From NCBI RefSeq assembly GCF_000208865.1, contig NC_018396.1, positions 6,921,513 to 6,985,512 on the forward strand: a stretch of DNA of 64,000 nucleotides, written 5' to 3'. Of the stretch, positions 24,037 to 35,111 are shown piece by piece. The translations under genes were made by a program, and so were the position numbers. The notes below the pieces were generated by a model. The model had not been told where the DNA came from and searched no databases. It saw nothing but the letters and a program-made list of their open reading frames with translations. The stretch comes from Neospora caninum Liverpool (lineage: Eukaryota; Apicomplexa; Conoidasida; Eucoccidiorida; Sarcocystidae). Each line of letters starts with the position of its first letter. Position 1 is the stretch's first letter.

Positions 24037-26725
24037 AGCTGGTTACATGTTTATCTCACGGTGGAGCCTCTCGCGTTTCCGCACGAAGCAGAAGAGGAAC
24101 GTCGAAGCAACGCCGTTTTCGACTTCTGACAGGGAGCGCATCGTTTTGAAGAGTTCGCTCCGTTGACGCTTGCGGTCCCTCCATCTTCCTCCAGTCTTTA
24201 CAGCTGCCTTCACCCAAGTCAGTGTTTCCACATTTTACAGGAAACTCTCCAAGACCGAGGGAGTGTAACCGGCAGCGGTGGGCAACAAGTCGCGTGACAC
24301 TGGGAACGGCGTAGCAAACCTACAACAACCGCATTTGTTTCACGCCGCCTGCGGCGGGGTGGTGTTCCACGTGCATGCGTTGCCTATGCTGGACTCCCAC
24401 GAGAGCTCAAACTTCACGGTTGTAGGTGGACGCTCGTGTCACTCCGCGCAAGCGTCGCGGTTGTGCTCCATCTGCATCGGTTGTCCGTGATGTGTTCTTC
24501 CCATAAGTTCAACTAGGAAAACCTGTGGTCGTCGCTAGACGCTGTTGTTGCTCAGCAAAAAAAAAAAACCAGCTCAACGGTGGTTGTCGCCCGGCGAAAC
24601 AGCTCATGTTCCTGTCGGCTTGTCCAGTCTGTTTGATACGCGACGTTCGGTGGGCGCCACGTGCCGTGCGCCGGTTTGGCGTCGTGCCTAGTAAATTCCA
24701 GCGAAAAAGGCGCCAGGAGTCTGCCGGGTGTCCCCCGATGGATTTTTAAGACAACCCGGTATGGTCACGGCTAGCCGCGGCCACCGCCGTCGCCCAGGCT
24801 GTCGCCCGTGCCGTCGGGCGTCGAGCGGAACGCGAAAACGTGTAGAGTGTTCCAGCCGTTGCGCACTGGGCCCGAAAATCAAGGTCGCGATTGTAGTCTG
24901 GCTCCACAAGTCCTCAAACAGCTGTGGCGAACGTAACGAGTTCAGCAACACGCTGCAACTTTGCAGGGGACCTTCTGCGCGCGTTCGTCTCGCAAGTGCT
25001 CACTACCGTGAACCGGCAGTAATTCGCAGGCAGGAACTAGGACGGCGGGAAGAGGCTGTCACATCTGAGCAGCAGGTTTGGTGCACAATCAGTGGAGCAT
25101 AGTCTACGGGGAGGCGCTTGTAGATGAAGGCAGAGGGTCTACCGGGATGGACCAAGATCGAACGGTTACAGAACAGAGATGACGCCACGGATGTCTGTGG
25201 TCTGTGGCGGTTCCCTGATTCCGCCACGGATGTCTGTGGTCTGTGGCGGTTCCCTGATTCTGCCACGGATGTCTGTGGTCTGTGGCGGTTCCCTGATTCC
25301 GCCAGGAAGCATGTCAACCTGACTCGAGACGGTTCTCCCGTACCGTCAGTTCTCAACTACAGTATGGCGATGTCGATGACACCGAAACAGATACTTTTGG
25401 ATAGCAGTGAGAATGCCTGAACTGTACAACGTATACGAAATCGTTTTCGGTAAATCTATTGCACCTCACACGCGGCTTTGCTTCCAAAAATTTGTAGCTT
25501 ACCGCTGCGCTGAAGAGTGCATTCGACGTAATTTCTAACACAACTTCAGGTCTCCCGTGTCCCATTAGAAGTAGGGTCTCCGGTGTCGTGAACTTTCAGA
25601 CTCACGCGAGTCGCCTGGAAGTCTCCTGTGCTCGAAGACAGCTGGAGACATTCAGACCACTCAAAAAGCGAGATTCTACGCTCTCTGACCGACGCTGGGA
25701 AAGCCTATACCCGGCGGGACTGCCTTTAACTGCGGCCCCGCGTCGCCCATGTTGGCGTTGTGCACTCTCTTCATTCAATATGGCATGCAAGAGACGAAGG
25801 TTCCTGTGCAAGTGTGGAGAAGCCATGGAGTTTTAGGACACAGAAGAAAGCTGCTTCGAAAATGAAATGTGAACGCCTGTGACCACGGTACGCTCGACCC
25901 CCGTAGGTATCGCACTCTTTCTCTCGATTTCGGCAGCGGCGCATGCAAGCGATTTTTTCGACAGCTGCTGGCAAATTCTCGCTGCCTGGTGAAACCGTCG
26001 ATTGACGAGAAATTGGCCCATTCCACGTTCGTTCTGTCCTCACTAAAAACCTTTGGATTGAAGTTCTTCTGTTTGTTTGCACTTGCGAGGTCCTGAAAAA
26101 ACCGGTGTCGTCTACCGGAGCTACTGTGTCGTGAACGCCGCTAACACACACAAGCGCAATTCGTTTCGTGTCTCGCCATCACTCTCTTGCATGCCGGGTC
26201 AAATCACCCGACCCAGTCCACTTGAGCGAGAGCTGCGCTAGCCTCCTGTGACATTATTCGGAAAGGGCTGTTTTCCTCTGGTACGTGGTCTTTTTGGTGT
26301 TCAACATGCGCTTGTGCCCAGCGGCAAAACGCGCTGCCGTGAAAAAGGCCGTCAACGATATCTTTGCACACCGCCGGGGGGTGGCATCGTCCACTGGGCA
26401 GGGTGAGACATTTTCCTTTTTTCCCACTCGGGGCGTGTCACCCCATGGAGACAAGTACGCAGAAGTCTCTCTCCCCTGAGTACTTTTAGCCCGCGTTTGT
26501 TTTCGAAACATCATGGTATTCCTTCCAGTGTGTCGCCTTCTTCGCTTTGGTGGGGCAAGAGTCCAAAAAGTGCCTCGGAAAGGCGTCATTGTCAAGCGAG
26601 AGATGCCCCGTTTGGAGCTTCAGGGATCATAATAGGGGTCCGTACTCGATACGCAGTCTTGGAGTCGCACATGAGAGGGCCGAGTTGCTGACGCACTGTA
26701 GACGTGAGGTGTTTAGGCGATCCTG
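24037..26725. other. Intergenic between the 22-kb gene and the IGPS-like gene
   Basis: No gene can be supported. It contains a short A12 run near 24.55 kb, the 39-bp triplicate repeat at 25,184-25,300, and TGCATGC near 26,188, about 540 bp upstream of the next ATG. Open frames on either strand are short and lack domains. Confidence 0.55.
25184..25300. repeat. 39-bp tandem repeat x3 with internal inverted repeat
   Basis: Three direct copies of a 39-bp unit with one C/T difference at the last base. Each unit starts with GCCACGGA and contains TCTGTGGC, its near-perfect inverse, so each can form a small stem. The flanks run out after GCCA of a fourth copy. The unit length keeps an open frame on both strands, but neither frame has other coding evidence. 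Confidence 0.95.
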
Positions 26726-29700
26726 ATGCTGGCCCCCGCGCGGCTTCTCTCGAGGGTTCCTCTGCTGTTCTTCCTTCTCTCCACTGCGCACCACTTCGCC
26801 TGGCGCATTCTTGCCCAGAGGGGAGAAGGAATCGCGTTTCAAACCGCCCGGGCTGCCACGGCCGCTCGACCCTCCTTTCTCCGGTGCCCACAGCTACAGA
26901 GATGCTCTTCGTCCCGGGTGTTTTCTCCGGGACCGTCTTATCTGGCTGTTGTTTCGCCCGCCTCCGCTTCGACCTTGTCCTTGCCTTCTCTCGCCTCTTT
27001 CAGTTCCTTGCGTGCTCCCAGCAGACCGCGCCTTCCTGTTGAGCGACTTCCAGCCCCGCCGGCGAATGCTCCTCAGGCGCTCCTCTGCTTCTTGCCAGGC
27101 TGCACTCTGCACAAGTCCTTTCTGCCGTTGCTGCCGAACGTCCACGGGAGGAACCGCCAGCAATCTCCAAATGACAAGAGCCAGGAGAGGCCTGCCAGCA
27201 GCCCCGGGGCGTCTCGCCTCCGAGCATCGGTCAGGGACCGGAGACTGCCGTCGCGGGCACTCGACCAGCTTCAGCGCCTCTTGGAGGCGAAGCAGTATGA
27301 GGTACGCTGTCACGCCTTGTGTGTCCTGCGGAAGTCTTTTTCTGGCGCCCGTGGGCGGCGCACGACTGCTACAGGAAACGCGGAAATGAGGCGAGAATCC
27401 GCAGTGTTGTGTAGCTTCTTTGGGGTCACTGTGAGACACGGATTCCTCCGTGATGCACACACACTGCCCTGGCGGAAATGCTCCTTCGGTGAGTTACGCT
27501 TCTCTACCAGGTGAACCGCACTAGCTCTGGTTTGTCTCGTTTGCGTCCTCGCGGCTGCCACTCCTTCACCGCGTCTTTTTGTCCGGTTCACCGGCAGCTG
27601 CGCGCTCGTTCAGATGTTTTCCTGTCGGTCTGCTGAATGCGACTTCCCTGCTGCAACACGTTGCAGGTGAAACTCCTGGTGGAGAAGCACGGCAGTCTGC
27701 TGGATCCCCTCGCCCTCCGGCAGGCGTACGTGCACCACACATTGAATTCGAAGTTGACTGAGCGAATGCGCATCCAAACCCACGTCCGTGAACGCGACGA
27801 GAAGATCCGCGCAATGCACGCCGCTCGCTGGCAAGAACGCGACAGAGAGGCAGTTCTCGGGAAAGATGCCCGGGAAGAGGGCCAGGAACCAAAGTGTGAA
27901 CAGGCGCTCCAGTCCCACAGCCACCGTGTGGGCGGGGAGCACCCACGCTACGATCTACAGGAAGTTCTTCAGGAACCGGAGACGCCGCACCGGTTGAGCG
28001 TCGCCTGTGACTTGAAGCGACGCAGCTGCACGAACTTGGCGGTCGACCCTCGGCGTCTGTCGTACCGGAATCCAGGCGACGTTGCTGTCGACTGTGCCAG
28101 CGCCGGTGCGTGTCGCCGCACCTTGTGGAACGAGGAGAGAACGTAAAATCAAGGAATCTTCACAAATATGATCCGTGCGTGCCTTACGCACGCTTTCGGC
28201 AGACGACCCAAGTGCATGCCGCGGCGTATTCCTACGGCTCATGGACGGAAAAACCGGTTGCGTGTCTTGATTTTTCTCGTGTCGGAAGGTGTGATTCGTT
28301 CGTACGAGGCTGGAGCGGCCCGCAATTCCGTTTGGTGACGTTGGTCCGAGGCTGCGTGAGTGGCAATGCGTATACAGTGGAGACACCCAGCGTCTTTCGA
28401 ACCTTCTGCACGTTAGTCTCGAACCCCTTTGCTCTTTCCTTTCGTCGCCAGGCGCAGACGTCATCTTGGTGAACACGAACAAAGAAGGCTGGGGGGGCAG
28501 CTATGAAGACCTGGAAGCGACGACGAAGGCGCTCCGTAACGCGTACAGCTGGTCCGAACGGCCTGCGGTGGTGATGAAGGATATTATCATTCACCCCATC
28601 CAGGTATGCGCTGCTTTGGCAACTCCCCCGAAGCGGTTTTTTTCTGAGCGTCGCCGAGATGTCATTTGCCGCATCTTGTGTGCTGTTTTGCGCGATCTCG
28701 AGCGCCAGCGTTTCAATCCGTCAGCACGCTGGAGGGCGTCAGAGAAGCGTGAAGGGTGGGGGCATGTCGCCGCGTCGACAGCTCTGTCTCGGGTGGAAGG
28801 TGTCAATCTCAGGCAAAGGCAGGGACAAGAAACGAAAAGCAAGAAACTTCTCTTCACTGGCGAGGCCGCTGCCGTCCACAGGAAGCTGGCCACGAGGAGG
28901 CGGGAACACACTTGCAGCCGGAATTTCCCTCTTGGTCTTGGGGCAGGAAGGCGCTGCGCCCGCTCTTGAGATCTTGACACGACGCAAGGCGGTGTGCAAA
29001 TTGCGCTGTTGTGCCGATGCAGATCGCCCAGGCCGTTGAGGCGAAGGCCGATGGGGTTTATTTGCACTTCTGCGTCGCCGGAAAAGATCTGGAGGATTTG
29101 CTCTTTGCCTGCTCAACCATGGGAACCCAGGCGCTTGTCGAAGTGCACAGTGAAGCCGAAGCCCAGCAGGCGGAAGACGCTGGAGCGACGCTGCTCGTGG
29201 TAAGCAAGGCCGTGGCGCCTGTCGCTGGGCGGCGAAGCAGCTGTCGTTCCACGGGGTTCCAATTCGGAAAAAGAGACTGGCAAAAAGGCTCGAGGGCACA
29301 GATGGACATAATTAATCCGTGCGCGGTTTGCACCTACGTGACTCCTCAGTTTACGCAGAAAACTGTGGTGTATCGGGACTGAAGTCAGCAGCCACACAAC
29401 GAACAGTTGACCTGTGGGCTGCTCTGGGTTTCATTCTTCTGTTCACCCTCGGTGGTACAACACGAGTAGTTATGGGAGGTGTTAGGCGAGGCTCCTCCGG
29501 TCCTGATGCGCAGCGGTTGGTCCGCAGACTCCACAGTTCCACAGACGACTTGCAGAAAAGAGCAGTTCTTCTCTCCGAAGCGGCGTCGCTGGACACGCCC
29601 AAGGAAGTTCACCCGCGCCAGTGGGGCTGTTTTCGCGGACGCGACGCAGGCCTGCGTTGTAGACGCGCGACCCATCCCGTGCTCTGGGAAGTTCTTCAGG

Positions 29701-32700
29701 GCAAACGGCTTTCGAGCGCCCTTCCTCGTGCATCGCTTTCTTCAGTGGAAAAACGCTCTCTCGTGCTGTGAAGAGACGGCACTGCTGCAGCGCCTGTGTG
29801 CGCCTGGGTAGAAGGGGGAGAGAGGTCCAACAAATTCTTCCAGGGAAACAGCTGTTTTCGGGTTGGCGGTTCTCGGACTGCGCGCGCAGAGTCCATCGTT
29901 CTCTGTCTTCGCTTTCTGTTCGTTCCAGGTGAATCAGTGGGACCGTTACACTGGTCGCCTTATACCTGAGCATGCTCTCCGAGTGCGGAGTGTGTGTTCG
30001 CCTGAGGTCATCGTGCTCGCTTCGGGCGGCCTGACGTCCACCGCGCAGGCGACGAAGTGTGCAAAGAGTGGATTCGACGGGGTTGTCCTCGGCCAAGCCC
30101 TTACCCGCGTAAGACTGCAGATGCGTTTCTAAGCAGGCATCGGTTCCGGGCGTGGGAGAAAACCGTCGTTTCGAAGCCATTCATGCACGAGGTTCCCCGA
30201 TACTCTCCTGCTGGACGCGTGCGGCTCTTCGTCGACACAGGCGACCTGGCTTCTCCAGGATGTCGCTTCGTATAGAGGTGTCCGACGTCTCGGGGTGAAC
30301 ACCCCCAGGAGTATTTGGTGCAAACAGATTCCTGTTATGTGTACGCCAGGAAAAGCTCCGCGGCTTTCTTCTGGGCAATGTCTAAAAGCTTGAGGATCCG
30401 GACGGTCGCCCCTTCGGGAAGCCTCCATGTCCAGTTCGCTTGGTGTGCCTACGGAGGAGCGGCCGTCGTGTTCATGCAGAAACACGCGAACTGTCGGTTC
30501 GGTTTTCTTTGGAGTTCGCCACGGACCCCCCCCCCCCTTCCTCCCTGCAAACAGCGCGTTCTGAGCTGCGAGTGCTGGGAGCGGGTTCTGCTCCTCTGGT
30601 TCTTCTCTCCTTCTGCATCGCGTGCATTTGTGCTGGCGGTTTTGGACTCTTGCGTGCCTCCGATGTGTGTGCCTGTGTGACAGCCTGGGGCGTTAGACTT
30701 TATCAAGGAACTCAAGGCGTGGCAGGGCGCCCCTCGCGAATTAGTGCACCTGTTCGCGCCCGATCCACGTGGAGCAGCCGCTGCGGCGAGAGGACTGGAA
30801 GAAGCCGCCGCCGCCATCGAGGCGGAGGACGCGGCGCTGAAGGCTCAGCGCGAGGCGCGGCGGGCAGCGCGCCCTGCCTCAAGAGGGCCTGATTCCGAGA
30901 CGCTTCCCTCGGAAAAACGCGAGGCACTGGAGCAGGCGGCGCTCACGAGTGCTCATTCGAAGCAGTTCCCCAGGCCGGAGGAGGCAGCCTTGGACGCTGA
31001 GTCCGAATTCCCGGGCGACGAAGGCGACTTGGACGTTGCGGAAAAAGTCTTCGAGGAGGCGAAGCGTGGTTGGAAACCTGAGACGCATGCAGAGCCTGCC
31101 GAGACAGGTGGGCGGCAGTGCAGCGCCTCAGATTCGGTGGCAGGCCGACCCGCGCGAGACAGCGGAAAGGCCCGAAAAGAGGCAACAGACCGCGGCCACG
31201 CCCGCACCCGCGACAGACTCTCGGGTGGTCTTTCGCCGGATTCCACGGTCCCGGGAGAGGAGAGATCTGAGGCGCGAGGTGGGCAGAGTCGCGCGACTCC
31301 GAGTGACGACTTCACTGAACGGGTTCTCAGACAGTCAGGCCCGGACTTTCAGCCACAGCCGGCGGAGTCGCTGTTCGGTCCGCGGGCAGTGCCAAGGAGA
31401 AACGGCGACGCATCTCAGGCGCCTGCTCATCCTTCTGTGAATGCCTCCAGTGGCAGTCGCGATTCCGGGCGCTCGCCTTCCCCTGCGTCTCGAGGGGCGT
31501 ACCCCGCCCCGCCGGCAGGCATCGTCGACGTTTCCGGCGAGCAGGACGAGGAGCCCTCGCAGCGCCTCGGGCAATTCCACGCGTTTTCCACCTTGCGTTC
31601 CTCCGATGCGAGCGAGGGGCGAGACCGACGGGGAGACCCTCCACCGGTTCGGATCCCCGAAGGCACCGACTGTGCTCCAAACGAAGAGCAACTTCTCCGC
31701 GCCTGCACGCGCGAGCTCCTGGGCCAGATCGCGCGCGAACAGCACGTGAAACGGATGGCAGACGAAGAGCACCGCGACCTGCAACTGGCGATGTTTCGGC
31801 AGTACCAAAGGCTTGCCCGCGCGTCGCCTGCAGACGACCAGAAGGCGCGGACGGGTGGGGCGGGCCCGCTGTTTGTCCCGCCGTTGGCCCTCCAAGACAC
31901 CCTCCAGACCGATCCGCATTTCCGGTCTCCGGGCCCCGAAGACGCCCTGGATCCCTTAGCCCTGGGGCCGCAAGACGCCGACTCGATCGCCGAGCCGTTC
32001 AAAGAGGCCTTTCCGAACGACCCCGCCCGCGCCGCGGCTGCATGCACCGCTGCGGCGGCGGCAGCCGTCGCGGATCCGTCCGGGTTCGCCGCGGTCGCGC
32101 GGGACCATCTGCAGAAAGCAGCTGAGCGCGGCGCGTACACACTGGCGGATTCGAATGACCCCGCGGCGGCTCTCAGCGCAGCGGCGCCGACGTTCGCAGC
32201 GGCTTCTGCGACGGCCGCCTTGACGGCCGCAGTCGCCCGAGGCGAGCGCGACGCGCAGGCTGCCGCGAAGTCCGCAGCGGCTGCGCTGCGGGGCGCGCAT
32301 CCGCCGAGCCCGAAAGCGCTGGCCGCCTTGGCAGCTGCGGCGGTCCAGGAGAGAAAGGCCAGAGGCGATCGGCCGGATCAGTGGGGAGCGCCTTTCGGTC
32401 CGACAGACGAACAGGCTCGCGTGGTGGACGCAGAGCCGCAGCTGCTCGGGGCGTCTCTCGCGCCTCGCGGGGCCGCAGGCCGTCAAGGCGAGGAGGCGAG
32501 AAGCCGCGAGAGCTGCGAGAGCCGCGATCCGACAGCACGGCGCGAGATTGGGATGGTCCCTTTCGGCGGCCCCGACGAGGAAGCGGAACTGTTTGACGAG
32601 GCTGAACTCGAGCGGATCGGGCGTCTTTTCTTCACAGAGGAGGAACTCGATGGCTTTCTCCGGGAGTTGAGGGCGAAGAAGGCCACGCGGCAGTCCGCAC

Positions 32701-34118
32701 GCAGGGGAGGTGAGGAGGAAGGCGTGCACGGGCGCGCAGAGAAACGGGAAGATGTTCACAGTCGGAGGCAAGGATTTCACACTGCTCAGCGGCCGGACGG
32801 AGGAGGTGAGGAAGCAACCCAGAAAGGAACAGCTGTTGACACTGCAGCGGGCGCGGGCGTCAGGACGGGCTCCGGCGGTTCCCTCCCGATGTGTCTGGGG
32901 AAGCCGCCCGAAACGGAGAACTCACGAGAAGGCCAGGACGCGCGAGCTGACAAAGAAGGGACGGGAACGGCCGAGGCAAGAACTGACGGGAATGGTGTTC
33001 CTCGGCGTGTCCAGACCGAGACTGCGGGCGGGGCGGGGGCCGAAGCCAGCGTCGAGGAGCGAGTCGCCGATCCTGCTCGCGCCAGCGAGCCTTCTGAATC
33101 GTCTTCTGAGTCGAGGCCAGTGCGTGCGCGACCTTCCAAGGCTGCAGCCAGCTGGCAAGCCGAGAAAGTCTCCTTCAGCACGCAAGAGTGGTTCGCTCGG
33201 GCGAACCGCCGAAAGAAAGAAGACCACGAACTCGTTCAGCACGTTCGCCAGCAGACGCAGCGGGCGGCAGATCAGCCGGCAGGCAAGCGCGACGGATCCC
33301 CGGAAACAGACGCAGACTCCGCTCCGGACAGCGTTTCTGGAGCCCGGGCTGAGACGTCTAGCGAGGCGGGCGCCTCGTTCAGGGACGGCGGGAGAGAGAC
33401 GTTTTCCCGCTTTGGCCGACATGCGCCAGGGCCGTCGCTGACGACTCCGATGGACCAGATGGAGGCGTTTCTGCCGTTCTTTCAGGGCCGAGGGAGTCAC
33501 CACCACCTGGAGGATCCGCCTGAAGTGCAAGAACGCATGCAGCAGGAGGCCTTTCTTGAAGAGCTGAAGCGCCGGGAAAGCACGGGCGGACTGACCTCGG
33601 CCACGCTCACAGGGAACCCTGCAGACTCGCCGCTGGGCGACCCCTCGCGCACGGGCCAGCAGGCGTACGAGTTGCTCGAAGCGCAGCAGAAACGGCTGCA
33701 GGCGGAACGCCGACAGCGGCCACCTGCGGCGAGCCTCCGGGCGGAGGCTGTGGCTGCGGCCGCAGCTGCGGCGGCTGCGGCTTTAGCCGACGGAGCGCCT
33801 CCTCAGGCGGCTGTGCAGGCAGTCAGTCGGGCGGCGGGCGCGGCAACTGTAGGCAGTGCCGTCGACCTAAGTTCTAGAGACCGAGAGAAACCAGCAAACG
33901 GCTGTCGGCAGAGCACAGCCGGAGAGACCGAGGAGAGTGTGCAGCGTGCAGACGCTGCCCCTAGAGCAGCTGTACAGGGTGCAATGCTCGGGGGCGAACG
34001 CGGCGCCTATGCGGCACTATGGGGGACCAGCAGCCAAGGGGCTGGTGGGTTTTTCGAAAGCTACGTTGACGAGCTGGCTCAGAGCGGTGGTCTTCAAGTG
34101 GAGCCTAGCGAGGACTAA
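26726..34118 (+). CDS. Plastid-type indole-3-glycerol-phosphate-synthase-like protein with long Ala-rich C-terminal extension
   Basis: Six exons, all with GT-AG borders and continuous phase: 26,726-27,301; 27,667-28,105; 28,452-28,603; 29,023-29,199; 29,929-30,108; 30,684-34,118 (1,652 residues). Residues 1-35 form a signal peptide (LLSRVPLLFFLLSTAHHFA). A Ser/Arg-rich stretch follows to about residue 180, the bipartite layout used for apicoplast import. Residues about 180-520 align with IGPS (TrpC) TIM barrels: LQRLLEAKQYEVKLLVEK, GADVILVNTNKEGWGGSYED, VVMKDIIIHPIQ, ALVEVHSEAEA, LLVVNQWDR, VIVLASGGL, DGVVLGQALTR. The catalytic lysines (about K309, K381), E429 and N450 are kept. The beta-1 glutamate is aspartate and the ESG glutamate is alanine (about A479). 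The remaining 1,130 residues are Ala-rich (32.0-32.4 and 33.75-33.85 kb) with charged disorder. Toxoplasma is a tryptophan auxotroph, so a role other than Trp synthesis is likely. It converges on the HPR gene. Confidence 0.93.
30526..30537. repeat. C12 homopolymer in intron 5 of the IGPS-like gene
   Basis: Twelve consecutive C residues about 150 nt upstream of the acceptor of the last exon (30,684). Likely length-variable. Confidence 0.9.
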
Positions 34119-35111
34119 AGAAGGCGACGTGGAACCCCAGAGTGGGGGCGCGCGTCAGGCGCATGTTTGAGCACTAGAAATGATGCCAGTGTCATAAAAC
34201 TGCGCGCACCTATGTGAAACACAGCGCCTTCTTTCGGTTAATGCTTTTTCTCTACAGCCAAGGCTTTGAAGCCAAAGCATGGCGTGCTGCCGCCGCAATC
34301 GACCATCCCTCTCGGGTCCTGCGCGCGAATCGGCCGGGGAGCCTCTCCTGCTTCCATGGAGGAGAGGATTAGGCATTTCGTGCGACGCAGAGCAGCATCG
34401 GTGTGGCGCGTTTCACTGAAAACACCAAGAACCCACATGCATATATCTGGAGAACGAGACAGGTATATACATGCGGGCACACACAGGCGCGTGTCTCGAA
34501 ACGGCTGGGCCTCTGAGACACTCCGCAGCCGTCTCACGGCACGAACTGGCCTCAAACGCAGCCAGCCAAAGCGCAGAGACACGGCCTCTGATCACTGACA
34601 CGTCTGCGCGTCAATGAAAGGTGCGGCGAAAGCCCCGATGTAAATCGCAGGTGGTTCCGCTACACTGTCCCACAGAAAACTGCCCCAAATTTTCTCGGGA
34701 GCAAATCCTCTCAGGGAATGCCGAGACCTACACACAGAACGGCGCGATTGTCCTGGACAAATTCTGGCGCACATGAACAGTTTTTTCCACGGAACAGACA
34801 GCGCGAGGACTGGTTAATCGTCGTCCGCGTTTTCTTCAGGTACACTCCGAGTTCCCCCATAGTAAGGTTGACGGTAGCTGAAACGCCCGAGCGTCTCATT
34901 GGATCGGGGGGGGGGGGTCGCTGCTGTGGAATCTGTGGTTTTCGAGTAGCGTTGATTTCGTCGAGAACACGAGGGGAGAGCCGGCTGACTTCCCTGAGTC
35001 GGCGTGTGGCGCACACGCTGTGCCGCAGACGCTGCATTCGGAGTCCGATCCTAGAACTGCAGGCTCCTCGGCTCGCCGATCGCGGCGCCTCTCTCTACCC
35101 CGTCGCCAGCT
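34119..35111. other. Tail-to-tail intergenic region
   Basis: About 1 kb shared by the 3' ends of the IGPS-like gene (+) and the HPR protein gene (-). It contains a G12 run at 34,906-34,917. Minus-strand open frames here (34,711-35,037 and 34,155-34,582) could in principle hold further 3' exons of the HPR gene, but I found no recognisable RAP motif in them. Confidence 0.5.

Noticed and set aside
30744..34118. Long minus-strand frames opposite the IGPS-like gene's last exon
   Set aside because: They are shadows of the GC-rich, Ala-rich coding strand. The + frame continues the spliced IGPS reading frame in phase.
34711..35037. Possible extra 3' exon of the HPR gene
   Set aside because: Not conserved-looking, no convincing acceptor in phase, and the upstream exon already ends in a stop at 35,112. 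Kept only as an alternative.
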